DNA of 64,000 bases from Stomoxys calcitrans. Lineage: Eukaryota; Arthropoda; Insecta; Diptera; Muscidae. Of this stretch, positions 11,112-22,116 are shown piece after piece. The stretch's first letter is position 1. Each line of letters starts with the position of its first letter. Location of the stretch: contig NC_081555.1 in assembly GCF_963082655.1 (NCBI RefSeq), positions 91,241,272 to 91,305,271 of the forward strand, given 5' to 3'. The notes beneath the pieces were generated by a model, which searched no databases, was not told where the DNA came from, and saw only the letters and a program-made list of their open reading frames with translations. A program made the position numbers and the translations under genes.

Positions 11112-11738
11112 CAAGGCTGCGGAGTCTAGCTTTCAACTCTGACCAGGGTCGGTGTATTAAGCCGGAGTCGCAGAGCGGTTCGGAGTTGCAGAGCGGTTCG
11201 GAGTCGCAGAGCGATTCGGAGTCGCAGAGCGATTCGGAGTCGCAGAGCGATTCGGAGTCGCAGAGCGATTCGGAGTCGCAGAGCGGTTCGGAGTTGCAGA
11301 GCGGTTCGGAGTCGCAGAGCGATTCGGAGTCGCAGAGCGGTTCGGAGTCGCAGAGCGATTCGGAGTCGCAGAGCGGTTCGGAGTCGGGGCTAAAGTGCTC
11401 AACTCTAAACCAAACTCTAGCTCTCAACTCCGACTCCGGGTCGGAGTCTAAGTCGGAGTATTAAGCCGGAGTCGCAGAGCGGTTCGGAGTCGCAGAGCGG
11501 TTCGGAGTAGCAGAGCGGTTCGGAGTCGCAGAGCGGTTCGGATTCGCAGAGCGGTTCGGAGTCGCAGAGCGGTTCGGAGTCGCAGAGCGGTTCGGAGTCG
11601 CAGAGCGGTTCAGAGTCGCAGAGCGGTTCGGAGTCGGGGCTAATATGCTCAACTCCAAACCAAACTCCGGCTCAATAATCCGACTCCGACTTCGACACCG
11701 GCCTCGAAAACTCGTTTCCGGTCGACTCCGCTGCCCTG
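11112..11738. mobile_element. hAT-type element with expanded 18-bp minisatellite
   Basis: It starts CAAGGCTGCGGAGTC and ends GACTCCGCTGCCCTG, with an 8-bp duplication GTCATGGC on both sides (11104-11111 and 11739-11746). It is the same family as 3046-3201 but 627 bp long, because an 18-bp unit (GGAGTCGCAGAGCGGTTC) is repeated in two arrays, about 11160-11388 and 11463-11636. The arrays give spurious open frames on both strands. Confidence 0.88.
11160..11640. repeat. 18-bp minisatellite, two arrays
   Basis: Units alternate between GCGGTTC and GCGATTC variants. About 13 units lie in the first array and about 9-10 in the second, separated by about 74 bp of the parental GACTCC-rich hAT sequence. 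Variant units are interspersed, which suggests slippage or unequal exchange. Confidence 0.85.
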
Positions 11739-11746
11739 GTCATGGC

Positions 11747-12187
11747 AGCTATTGCTTAGTGCGTCACTCTTTGGTGCTGTTGTGACGTTTCTACTGATTC
11801 TTTGCGCTCCCTGTAGGGCGGTAACATCTGCCTTGTATTTTTTCTATACATCCACTAGTGTGTATACTACACCATCTCTGTAAAGTGTCCGGACATTCCA
11901 GGCGCACAACCGCAGATAATTCATTTGTGGTGGTCGACAACATTAGCGAATTACTTTTTTTGCTTTTGCAGATTAATTGATTAGTATTCCAGGCGCGGGT
12001 ATCGGCCCAGCGCCTCTATCGCATGGGTTATCTGCAATCGCACATGTATCCCTTGATGTCGCGTGAACTGCTTGCTTCAATATCCAACGTCTGCTTCCAG
12101 CCGCCTCAACCTGGGTACAGATGCTGATGTTGGCCATTGATTATTAAAAGGCGCAAATAACTCGCCTTGTCATTTCGACCAATTCAA
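11747..12187 (-). pseudogene. RTE-like LINE, continuation upstream of the endonuclease
   Basis: The sequence resumes after the hAT element, as shown by the target duplication. It contains a 5' region (GGACATTCCAGGCGCACAAC) with no open frame. Part of it (12120-12187) recurs at 35650. Confidence 0.55.
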
Positions 12188-12500
12188 ATTTTGCCCATGA
12201 ACGTTCCACTAAGGAACAGCGGCAAACTTCTCACATATCAATGAGTGCAGTCCGATTATAGTTTAAGCTCAATGATAAGAGGCCTCCTTTTTATATTATA
12301 TGCGGCACGCCGTTCAGACTCAGAATGGCGTGACGCAGTGCGACACCTCTTTGGAGAGAAGTTTTACATGTCATAAATATTGCCAGCATTAGGAGTGGAA
12401 AACCACCGCTGAAAATGTTTTCTGATGGTCTCGGCAGGATTCGAACCCAGGCGTTCACCGTCATACGCGGACATGCTAACCTCTGCGCTCATAGGTATTC
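12188..12500 (-). mobile_element. SINE-1 copy
   Basis: It runs from TTTTGCCCATGAACGTTCCA to the tRNA-like head CATGCTAACCTCTGCGCT, with B box complement GGATTCGAACCC. The body has a small local duplication around GGCACGCCGTTCAGAC. It interrupts the repeat whose uninterrupted form is at 35650-35945. Confidence 0.85.
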
Positions 12501-12879
12501 AGTATTAAGTAAGAGCCGGTGTCCCCCGAATCCTCACTGAGACTCGCCTTTCGAAATCGCTGATTACCCTCGACTGCAGCTGCCTCTAATCCGCACAAAT
12601 ACGAAGCTATCCACTATGCACAGCCTGTGAACACGCCCGTTATCTTCCAACTAAGCTTTCTGTCATAACGATGAACACCACACAAGCCGGAGCTCAAATT
12701 TCTAGCCTGTGTGGTGCTCAACATCAGGACAAGCCAAGAGTTCCTAATAATGTATTTCAGAAATGTGTGGTATGTCTTCGGTTATGATCCAGTGGAGAAG
12801 GAGGCGACATTATCGTGATTAGGCGAGAACATCTGACAAGGCACCAACCATTTAAAACAATTTCTTTATAAAGTACTAG
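12501..12879. repeat. LINE-associated repeat, also at 35650-35945
   Basis: The 12501-12740 part matches 35700-35930 in order (CACTGAGACTC, GCTGATT, GCCTGTGTGGTGCTCA). Together with 12120-12187 it forms one unit split by the SINE. Probably the 5' region of the RTE-like element (inference). Confidence 0.55.
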
Positions 12880-14880
12880 CCGAACCGGGCCCGCTCTGCA
12901 GAGCCTTCTTTAACTCTCTAATATCATTTAGGGTTGGGACACTTCGCCCTGAATGTGTATATCGAATTTGTGCCACTGTAGCGCATATCCCTTAAGGCAT
13001 GATCGGTAAATAAATTCTGTTTGAGGGTGGTATGGGCCCCAGGGACCACCTTTGTCCCGAAAATGAGTATAAATTTTTCGAAAATCAAACAATTTAAACA
13101 TCAAAAAGCTTTTATAAATACGGAGGTGTTTTCGGGTGGGGCAGTTCTCCAAACACATTCCTCTTCAATTGGATATCAAATTCTTTTTTTTTCACTCAAG
13201 CACCTTTCGTTTGAGATCTATATTGTCGTGATTGGTCTATATACCCATTTGGCGGATTTCGGACGGACCCCGAAGCTCCCGACCCCAACAATAGAAACCA
13301 TATTTGTTTTGACTGTGAGAGGGCAAAAAAAAATTCGAACGAATCGCTTTACCAATCTCCGAGATCTGGTGGTTTTGAAAATTAGGGTAATGAGAAGTAC
13401 TTTTTAGGGGAAGGATGGCACTCAGACATTTCGACTCAAATATGGATATAAAGTTCGTGCTGCACACCCAAATCCATTTAATGTGAGCCCCATATTACTA
13501 TGATCAGTAAATATGTTTTGGGGCTGGGGCGGCCACCGGCACTTTTCCCTGAAAATCAAATATCAAATTCGTTCTTTACTCCCAAAAACCGTTAATTTGA
13601 GCTCCAGATTGCCATGATCGGAAATTAAGTTCCGTTTATGGTGTGCTTTAGGGCGTACCCCCAAACACTTGGCTATGCTGGATGTCAAATTCGTTTTCTA
13701 CTTTCAAATACCTTTCATTTGAGTCCCATATAAAAATGGTCGGATAATATGCCCATTTGGGGGTACCCGAAAATGGGCATACCTTTCACTTGAGTCCCAT
13801 ATTGTCATAATGGGTCTATCCACCTATTTGACTTATTTTTGGAAAGAAAAGAACCACCTAGACTTGAACACAAATTTTATTATCATATTTGTAATCTACT
13901 CCAAAATTCCTTTCATTTGAGTCCCATATAGAAATGGGCATATTGTGCCTATCGGTCCACTTTAGGTTTTGAATGGTGTTGTTGGGGTAAGGGGGAGGGA
14001 CCGCCCCCATCCTATATCTAAAAACTATATAGCCTATGTTTTCTTTCAGTCAAACTTACACAATCTGTGAAAATTTTAAGAAAATCGGTTCAGCCGTTTT
14101 TGATTCTACGGAACAAACAAAAAAACCGAGTCCCATGCAGTCATGGTGGGTCATATGCCCATTTAAAGCGTTTTTGGAGGGAAGGGGGACACCCTACACT
14201 TCGATTTGATTTTGTATGCCAGATTCGTAATCTACTCCAGAATACCTTTCATTTGAGGCCCATATTGACATGAACGCTGAATATGTCTGTTTGGGAGAAT
14301 TTTAGGGTTGGGGCGGCCCGATGGGTACTTATATCCAAATTTTAATACCATATTCGTATTCTATTTTCCATTACTTTTCAATTGATACCCATATTGTTCC
14401 GATCGGTCCACTTTTGATTTGGGTGGTGTTTTTGGGTAAATGAGGAGGGTCCGCCCCCTTCCGTTATCAAAAAACTATAAAGCCTATTTCTCCTTCCTGA
14501 TCATATTCGCAATCTACTCCCGAATACCTTTAATTTGAGTTCCATATTGTCATTATCGTACAAAGAACCTATTTTAAGGGGTTTTGGGGTTGGGGCGGCC
14601 CCCAGTTATTTGGACCCAATTTTTAATATGAAATTCGTTCTCTGCTCCTAAATACCTTTCATTTCAGTCCCATATTGTCCCGATCGGTCCACTTTTATTT
14701 TTGGGTAGTACTTTTGGGGTAAGGGGGAGGGACCGTCCCCCATCCGATATCAAAAAATTATATAGCCAATGTTTCCTTCCAGACCAACCTACACAATCTG
14801 TAAAAATTTCAAGGTTATCGGTTCAGCCGTTTTTGAGTCTATACGGAACAAAGAAACAAACCGACAAATACAAATACAAA
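12880..14880 (+). mobile_element. Family G element (GGGG-rich, about 130-bp units)
   Basis: It begins near GGGCCCGCTCTGCAGAGCCT and consists of repeated units with CCTTTCATTTGAGTCCCATA, TTGGGGCGGCC and ATTCGTTCTCTACTCC motifs. It ends with GAAAATTTCAAGAAAATCGG- and TTCAGCCGTTTTTGAGTC-like sequence followed by AACAAACAAAC. Other copies are at 49361-51420 and 59658-61670. No coding sequence is visible. Confidence 0.75.
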
Positions 14881-15490
14881 ATAAGGAGATATTGGACATG
14901 GGTGTGCATGATTAATTTTTTCGTAATTATGCCTAGATTGCCATACATCATACACCACCATGTGCGTGACCATTTCCACATAAAAATGCAGGGCAAAAAA
15001 TTACAATATTTGCAAATCAATTCGTCAAATCATGTATGCTACGGGGTTTATGGCATCGGAAAGAAAGAAAGAAAGAAGAAAAAGACACATATCACATCAC
15101 TGGTGGATGCGTTTCGGTGAGTGGTAAGATCGTCGTCACCAACACCATCGTGAATCATCTTATTTAAAAACAACCTCTTGTTTGCGTGTTACAATCGCCT
15201 GATCATTAAATTCGACTTAAAGACGCAAAGATATGAATCGATTCACATGACCAGCTATTACAAACCAAAACAAATAAACAGATGTTAGAATACTCGGAGC
15301 AAGAAGTACTTAGAAAAACTGGTTTAACGTTGTTTTTTCTAAATGAAATCACGTTTGCAAACAAAAATCCACCGCATGTGGTGGTTAGTTTTGTGTGGGC
15401 AGACAGAGACAGAGCACGGTGACAGGAAAATAACAAGAATGTATAACCAGAAAGGGGAATTGATTTTTTTTGAACAGATATTGGTCAGTG
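14881..15490. other. Unassigned intronic sequence
   Basis: No gene or repeat family recognised. It contains a short AAAG microsatellite (15060-15080) and AT-rich DNA. Confidence 0.4.
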
Positions 15491-15491
15491 G

Positions 15492-15770
15492 TTAGGTCAG
15501 ATGTGCATTAGCATCACTTTCTACAATGAAACTCTTCTTCCCTAATGAAGCGGTTTCAATCAGAAACTTTAAGTTTGAAGGCGGCATCTCTAAATCGTGT
15601 GCCAAATATAGGGAATCCAGCCAGTTATGAGACTTATTTATTTCAAGGCTGGCTACTATGGAACCTTCAGTGCTTAGCGACGGAAGAAGTAAAAAAATGG
15701 AGACTACTCTTTGCAAGAGTACAAGCTCTGTGTCTCTCATTCCCCGTACCTTTGAGTAATACAAACTTTG
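15492..15770 (-). pseudogene. LINE endonuclease fragment (second clade)
   Basis: The minus strand reads SLYLAHDLEMPPSNLKFLIE and then KKSFIVESDANAHLT, matching the YLAHD...SDANAHH region of Jockey/I-type APE endonucleases. The catalytic-site neighbourhood is altered and the fragment ends there. It differs from both the RTE-like and RNase H-type copies in the window. Confidence 0.75.
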
Positions 15771-15774
15771 AGTA

Positions 15775-15836
15775 ATACGAACCCAGGCGTTCAGCGTCAT
15801 AGCTAACCTCTGCGCTACGGTGGCTTCCACAAGAGC
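15775..15836 (-). mobile_element. SINE-1 head fragment
   Basis: Only the tRNA-like head remains: CGAACCCAGGCGTTCAGCGT through CTCTGCGCTACGGTGGC. Confidence 0.75.
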
Positions 15837-15854
15837 TACAAATGCATCCAAAAA

Positions 15855-17443
15855 CAAGTAGAAAGGCGTTAAGTTTGGAAGGCCGAACTTTGGAAACCCA
15901 CCACCTCGGGTATACATGTAAACCACCTTTCATCATAACCCGGTGAAAAATGCATAATTTTTGCCCCCATAGCAGCTATATCGAAATATGGACCGATTTA
16001 GACCAAATTTTGTAGAACAAAATATTGGTCTTTTTGGTAGCCATATTCAAATATAGACCGATATGAATCTGGACAGATCTGGGCCAAATTGAAGAGGGAT
16101 TTCAAAGGGCCTAAAACAACTCACTGTCCCAAATCCCACATAAAGTGCGCCTTTTATGGACCCAAGAGCTTAAATCAAGAGATCGTTCTATATGGCAGCT
16201 ATATTCAAATCTGGACCGATATGGGCCAAATTGAAGAGGGATGTCAAAGGGCCTAACCCAACTCACTGTCCCAATTTTCGGTGAAATCGCACTATAAATG
16301 CACCTTTTATGGCTCCAAAAATCTAAATCGAGAGATCGGTCTATATTGTAGCTATATCCAAATCTGGACCGATCTTGAATAAATTACAGAAAGATGTCGA
16401 GGGACCTAAAACAACTCACTGTCCCAAATTTCGGCCCAAGAGCTTAAATCGAGAGATCGTTCTATATGACAGCTATATTTAAAATTGCACCAATCTGGGC
16501 TAAATTGAAGAGGGATGTGAAAGGGCCTAACACAGCTCACTGTCCCAAATTTCGGTGACATCGGACAATAAATGCGCTTGTATGGGCCTAGGACCTTAAA
16601 TCGAGAAATCGGACTATATGGCAGCTATATCCAAATCTGGACCAATCTGAGCCAAATTGGAAAAAAAATTTCGAAGGTCCCAATGCAACTCACTGTCCCA
16701 AATTTCAGCGAAATCTGACAATAAATGCGCCTTTTATGGGCCCAAGACCTTAAATAGAGAGATCGGTCTCTGTGGCAGCTATATCCAAATCTGGACCGAT
16801 CTTGAATAAATTACAGAAGGATGTCTAGGGGCCTAACACAACTCACTGTCCCATATTTCGGCGACATCGGACAATAAATGCGCTTCTGTGGAGCCAAGAC
16901 CTTAAATCGAGAAATCGGACTATATGGCAGCTATATCCAAATCTGCACCAATCTTAGCCAAATTGGAAAAAAAATTTCGAAGGGCCCAATGCAACTCACT
17001 GTCCCAAATTTTTTGCAAAATCGGACAAAAATGCGCCTTTTATGGCACCAAGACCTGTAATCGGCGGATCGGTCTCGATGGCAGCTATATCCAAATCTGA
17101 ACCGACTGGGGCCAATTTAAAGAAGGATGTCGAAGGGCCTTACACAGCTCAATGTCCCAAATTTCTAAGACCTTAAATCGACAGATTGGTCTATATGGGG
17201 TCTATATAGCCCATCTTCGAACTTAATCTGATTATGGACAAAAAAAGAATCTGTGCAAATTTTCAGCTCCATATCTCTGTAGCGTGGTTTCAACAGACAG
17301 ACGAACGGACATGGCTAGATCGTCTTAGATTTTTACGCTGATCAAGAATATATATACTTTATAGGGTCGGAAATGAATATTTCGATGTGTTGCAAACGCA
17401 ATGACAAAATGAATATACCTTCCATCCTTCTATGGTGGGTATA
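15855..17443 (-). mobile_element. Family B tandem-repeat element, left inverted copy
   Basis: The minus-strand order matches 18115-19372: at 17440 a TATACCCACCATAG end, a CATTGCGTTTGCAACACATC block, GTCCGTTCGTCTGTC, then about seven 153-bp-type modules (GATATAGCTGCCATATAGAC, TGGGACAGTGAGTT). It ends at about 15860 with a decayed AAGTTTGGAAGGCCGAACTT palindrome. It forms a long inverted pair with the copy at 18115. Confidence 0.78.
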
Positions 17444-17445
17444 CA

Positions 17446-18023
17446 AATCACAGATTGGTGCGGTTTATGGGCTGGTGGCATCATTGGACCGTACTTCTTC
17501 AAAGATAATGTGAATCGTAACGTAACTTTGAATGGTGAACGCTACCGTGAGATGATATCCATCTTTTTTTTGCTCAAAATGCAAGAGCTTGACTTGCATG
17601 ACATGTGGTTTCAACAAGACGGTGCCACATGCCACACAGCACGCGTAACAATGAACTTATTGAGAGACGAGTTCGGTGAATATTTTATTTCACGTTCGGG
17701 ACCGGTCAATTGGCCGTCTAAATCATGCGATTTAACGCCTTTAGACTATTTAGACTATTGAGGAGTTATGTTAAAGCTCATATCTATACAGACAAGCCCG
17801 CTTCAATTGACACATTGGAAGACAATATTGAAGCATTTATTCGTGAGATACCGGCCAAAATGTTGAATAGAGTATGTCAAAATTGGACTAAGCGGATGGA
17901 TCATTTGAGGCGCAGTCACGGTCAACATTAAATCAAATAAAGATTTCATACAATTCTCTGATTTTTTTTAGTTTCTTTTCTGAAAAACTTTCCTATAGCT
18001 CTTAAAAACTTACCCTTTATATT
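17446..18023 (+). pseudogene. Mariner-type transposase remnant (C-terminal half)
   Basis: Translation gives WCGLWAGGIIGPYFF, then WFQQDGATCHTARVTMNLL and CDLTPLDY, which carry the second and third catalytic aspartates of a mariner-superfamily transposase (36 residues between them by my count). A frameshift near 17750 breaks the frame, and the match then continues SYVKAHIYTDKPASIDTLED to RSHGQH. The N-terminal DNA-binding half and the first catalytic Asp are missing. The 3' end has a poly-T run and CCTATAGCTCTTAAAAAC. Confidence 0.85.
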
Positions 18024-18114
18024 TGAAAAATGCATTCAAAGAACGTGTCAAAAGTGATCCATGGTGTATGGAATAAAAAATTCGGCCCCGCCGAGCTTAA
18101 ATTTAACAAAACTT

Positions 18115-19372
18115 TTTATACCCACCACCGAAGGATGAGCGTATATTCATTTTGTCATTCCGTTAGCAACACATCGAAATATCCATTTCCGACCCTATAA
18201 AGTATATATATTCTTGATCAGCGTTAAAATCGAAGACGATCAAGACATGTCGGTCCGTCCGTCTGTTGAAATCACGTCTTGAAAAATAGAGATATTGAAC
18301 TGAAACCTTGCACAGATTCTATTTTTGTCTATAAGCAGGTTAAGTTCGAAGATGGGCTATATCGGACTATATCTTGATATAGCCCCCATATAGACTGATC
18401 CGCCGATTTAGGGTCTTAGGCCCACAAAAGCCACATTTTTTATCCAGTTTTGCTGAAATTCGGGACAGTGAGTTGTGTTAAGCCCTTCGATATCCTTCTG
18501 CAATTTGTCCCAAATCGGTCCAGATGTGGATATAGCTGTCATATAGACCGATCTCTTGATTTAAGGTTTTGGGCCCATAAAAGGCGCATTTATTGTCCGA
18601 TGTCACCGAAATTTGGGACAGTGAGTTAAGTTAAGCCCCTCGACATACCTCTGTAATATGGACAGATCGGTCCAGATTTGGATGAAGCTGCCATATAGAC
18701 CGATCTCTCGATTTAAGGTTTTGGGGACATAAAGGGGCATTTATTGTCCGATGTTGCCGACATTTTGGACAGTGAGTTGTGTTAGTCCCTTCGACATTCT
18801 TCTTCAATTTGGCTCAGATCGGTCCACATTTGGATATAGCTGCCATATAGACCGATATCTCGATTTAAGGTTTTGGAGCCGTAAAAAGCGCATTTCTTGT
18901 CCGATTTCGCCGAAATTTGGGACAATGAGTTGTGTTAGGCTCTTTGACATTTTTCTGCAACTTGGCTCAAATCGGTCTAGATTTGTATTGAGCTGCCATA
19001 TGGACCGATATCTCGATTTGAAGTCTTGGCCCCATAAAAGAAGCATTTATATAACCCGATTTCACTGAAATTTGGCATAGCGACTTATGTTAGGCTTTTC
19101 GACATCCTTGTCGTATATGGTTCGGATCGGTTTATTTTTAGATATAGCTTCTAAGAGAGACCAATATTTTGCTATACACAATTGATCAATGCCTTGTACT
19201 TATTAGTATTTTGTCCAAATAAGAACATACATATTTCGATATAGCAGCATAAGTTACGCATTTTTCACCGGATTTTGATGAAAGGTGGTTTACATATATA
19301 CCCCAGGTGATGGGTATCCAAAGTTCGGCCCGGCCGAACTTAACGCCTTTATACTTGTTATTTATAGTAGTT
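18115..19372 (+). mobile_element. Family B tandem-repeat element, right inverted copy
   Basis: It begins TATACCCACCACCGAAGG and continues with TTCTTGATCAGCG and GTCCGTCCGTCTGTTG. Modules repeat with GACAGTGAGTTGTGTTA at 18464, 18617, 18768 and 18921, that is 153, 151 and 153 bp apart. It ends with the palindrome AGTTCGGCCCGGCCGAACTT, then TACTTGTT. Confidence 0.85.
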
Positions 19373-19512
19373 TTGGACGATATTTTCTATATATATATCA
19401 AAATTTAAGCAAATTTTCTTAAAAGTTCACAAGAAAGTTATCCAAAAAAATTAAATTTGCACAAAATTTTTTTTCTTTCCAAGGTTATTACATTTCTTTT
19501 TTTTAATTTCAG

Positions 19513-19979
19513 GCCGTCAAAGTGGTTCTATTCAATCAGCTAATTACTACACCCTTAGCCCTATACGTCTCCTATCAATTGGCCTTCACCCATTGGGCAG
19601 GGGACAGTTTACGACAACTGCCCTCATTGAGAACTTTCCTTATCGACATTGTCCTAATGATTCTTATGGAAGAGCCCCTGTTCTACTATAGCCATCGTTT
19701 ATTGCATCATCGTTCCATTTACAAATACATACACAAGAAACATCACGAATGGACCGCTCCAGTGGCAGCCATCACTTTCTACAGCAATCCCTTGGAGCAC
19801 ATCATTAGCAACTTGGGCCCCATTGCCCTTTCATCGATTCTGCTGAGTGCTCATATCACAGTCATATGGACGTTTACATTTTTGGCCATTGTTAATTCCA
19901 TGACAGATCACACCGGATATTCATTCCCATCACCATTTTACAAGTCGTCGGTAGTCTTTCATGATTATCATCATGCCAA
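19513..19979 (+). CDS. Fatty acid hydroxylase / sterol desaturase, catalytic exon
   Basis: This exon carries most of the catalytic domain: 155 codons plus two bases, acceptor TTTCAG (19512), donor GTATGT (19980). The product should be an ER membrane di-iron enzyme of the fatty acid hydroxylase superfamily (FAXDC2, ERG3, C4-methylsterol oxidase relatives), which oxidises lipid or sterol substrates. Visible histidine boxes are SHRLLHH (HX3H), HKKHHEW (HX2HH) and VFHDYHHA (HX2HH, completed across the splice), with DHTGYSFP between them. Hydrophobic stretches precede the first box ([14 protein letters not shown]) and lie between boxes ([24 protein letters not shown]). No frameshift or missing metal ligand is seen, so the enzyme looks intact. 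The substrate cannot be read from the sequence. Confidence 0.93.
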
Positions 19980-20060
19980 GTATGTCATATATTTAAATGC
20001 AGAATGTTTTAGAATAATTTAATTTTTTTTTAATTTTTGTTATTTTTTGCTTTTTTGCAG

Positions 20061-20205
20061 ATTTAATTACAACTATGGAGTCATGGGTTGGTTCGATAAA
20101 ATGCATGGTACTTTCAGGGAAAGTCCTATGGGTTGGAAAGCAAAGATAAAGAAATCTGAAGACAACAATAATAAGGTCAAAATGACAAAGAAACAAAAGA
20201 AGTAA
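20061..20205 (+). CDS. Fatty acid hydroxylase / sterol desaturase, last exon
   Basis: The acceptor TTTTTTGCAG ends at 20060. The first base completes the split Lys codon, so the box reads HHAKFNYNYG across the junction, exactly as in the family. The exon then encodes VMGWFDKMHGTFRES and a lysine-rich tail (KMTKKQKK) ending at TAA 20203-20205. The basic C-terminus resembles an ER retrieval or cytosolic tail (inference). A polyadenylation-like AATAAA follows at about 20232, and a MITE is inserted 53 bp after the stop, at the 3' end of the gene. The visible exons encode about 262 residues, so some N-terminal sequence is missing to the left. Confidence 0.92.
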
Positions 20206-20258
20206 AAGAAGTAAACAATGACTGATATGTGAATAAATATGTTTACAAATAAAAACTA

Positions 20259-20495
20259 TTGGGTTGCCCAAAAAGTAATTGCGGATTTTTTAAAAGAAAG
20301 TAAACGCATTTTTAATAAAACTTAGAATGAACTTTAATCAAATATACTTTTTTTACACATTTTTTCTAAAGCAAGCTAAAAGTAACAGCTGATAACTGAC
20401 AGAAGAAAGAATGCAATTACAGAGTCACAAGCTGTGAAAAAATTTGTCAACGCCGACTATATGAAAAATCCGCAATTACTTTTTGGGCAACCCAA
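20259..20495. mobile_element. Mariner-type MITE at 3' end of hydroxylase gene
   Basis: This 237 bp inverted copy of the 399-636 MITE is flanked by TA (20257-20258, 20496-20497). It begins right after AATAAA-type signals of the upstream gene and so could affect its 3' end. Confidence 0.9.
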
Positions 20496-20559
20496 TACAT
20501 CATTGTAATTTTTTTTTTTACAAATTTAGAAGCTTTTCATTATAAAAATAAAAAAAAAA

Positions 20560-22027
20560 AACAAGAAGCAAAATCGGGAGATAGGTTTATATGGTACAGC
20601 TCCCATATAAACTATATCAAGCTATTGATCGATTCAGACCATATTAGACACGTATGTTGAAGGTTACGATAAGAATTACGCCCTCTAGAGACTCAAGAAG
20701 TCAAGATCCCAGATCAGTTTATATGGCAGCTATATCAGGTTCTATGCCGACTTACGCCATAATTTGGAACAGTTATTGGAAGTCATAACAAAACACCTCA
20801 TGCAAAATTTCAGCCAAATCGGATGAGAATTGCGCGCTCTATTGGCTCAAGAAGTCAAGATCCAAGATCGGTTTATATGGCAGCTATACCAGATTATAAA
20901 CCGATTTGAATCATACTTAGCGCAGTTGTTGGAAGTGATACTAAAACACCACGTGCAAAATTTCAGTCAAATCGGACGAGAATTGCGCCCTCTAGAGGCT
21001 TAAAAAGTCAAGACCCAAGATCGGTTTATATGGCAGTCATATCAAAACATGGACCGATTTGAAACATACTTAGCGCAGTTTTTGGAAGTGATACCAAAAC
21101 ACCACGTGCAAAATTTCAGTCAAATCGGACGAGAATTGCGCCCTCTAAAGGCTCAAGAAGTCAAGACCCCAAATCGGTTTATATGGAAGCTATATCAGGT
21201 TATGAACCCATTTGAGCCATACTTAGCACAGTTGTTGAAAGTCATAACGAAACACGTGATGCAAAATTTCAGCCAAATCGGATAAGAATTACGCCGTCTA
21301 GTGGCTCAAGAAGTCAAGATTCAAGATCGGTTCATATGGCAGCTATATCAAGTTACGGGCCGATTTGAACCATACTTGGCACAGTTGTTGGAAGTCATAA
21401 CGAAACTTCAGCTAAATCGGATAGGAATTGCGCCCTCTAGAGGCTTAAGAAATCAAGACCCCAGATTGGTTTATATGACATCTATATCAGGCTAAAAACC
21501 GATTTCAACCATACTTAGTACAGTCGTTGGAAACCATAAAAAACACCTCATGCAAAATTTAAGCCAAATCGGATAAGAACTGCGCCCTCTGGGGGTTCAA
21601 TAAGTCAAGACTCCAGATCGGTTTATATGGCAGCTATATCAAAACATGGACCAATATGACCCATTTACAGTCCCAAACGATCTACAGTAATAAGAAGTGT
21701 TTGTGCAAAATTTCAAGCGGCCAGCCTTACTCCTTCGAAAGTTAGCATCCTTTCGACAGACAGACGGACAGCCATAGCTAGATCGACTTAAAATGTCATG
21801 AAGATCAAGTAGCCGAGTAGGTAGCGTCCTTGGATTACCAGTGCAGGGGTCGTGGGTTTGACCTGCTGTGGTATCACAATGGACTTAAAATTGTCTAAGT
21901 GAGCCCGTAAAGGACTGCCACTCTTACCTAACCTAACCTATAGGGTCTTAGACGAATATTTCGAGGAGTTACAAACAGAATGACGAAATTAGTATACCCC
22001 CATCCTATGGTGGAGGGTATAAAAATT
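20560..22027 (+). mobile_element. Family A tandem-repeat element, 5' truncated
   Basis: It lacks the palindromic start and begins at AACAAGAAGCAAAATCGGGA. It has about seven modules (GGTTTATATGGCAGCTATAT), the microsatellite at about 21755, and the terminus CCATCCTATGGTGGAGGGTA. A tRNA-like SINE-2 is inserted near its 3' end (about 21806-21945). Confidence 0.8.
21806..21945 (+). mobile_element. tRNA-derived SINE-2 with CCTAA tail
   Basis: The head reads TAGCCGAGTAGGTAGCGTCC (A-box-like) with GGTCGTGGGTTTGACC (B-box-like). The 3' end is TAACCTAACCTAACCTA. It interrupts the otherwise conserved family A phrase between GATCAAG and TAGGGTCTTAGACG. The tail resembles the 3' tail of the LINE that follows. 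Confidence 0.65.
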
Positions 22028-22116
22028 AAACATAGTAGTCGTTGAGTGGAGCGGACGTGTTTTCATTTCACTCCTCCAAGAAAAATATCCCTATCTCGGA
22101 ATAGGTACTACCTACG

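Larger units (their letters stand above)
1111..19512 (+). other. 18.4 kb transposon-filled intron of the hydroxylase gene
   Basis: Donor GTAAGT at 1111 and a T-rich tract ending TTTCAG at 19512 define the intron, and the reading frame is continuous across it. Almost all of it is repeats, listed separately: SINEs, hAT, Tc1 and mariner elements, LINE fragments, and families A, B, D and G. The next intron of the same gene is only 81 bp, so the size reflects accumulated insertions. Confidence 0.8.

Noticed and set aside
10814..11464. 216-codon frame with a Ser/Gln/Glu-rich repeat, and matching frames on the minus strand
   Set aside because: It is the 18-bp minisatellite of the hAT element. 18 bp is six codons, so several frames stay open on both strands; the non-repeat part is antisense LINE.
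14701..15120. 139-codon frame
   Set aside because: It begins within the family G repeat end and runs into unassigned DNA; no domain and overlapping opposite-strand frames.
19980..20022. Reading frame continuing past 19979 with a stop at 20020
   Set aside because: This is read-through into an 81-bp intron; the GTATGT donor and the downstream exon restore the conserved HHAKFNYNYG sequence.
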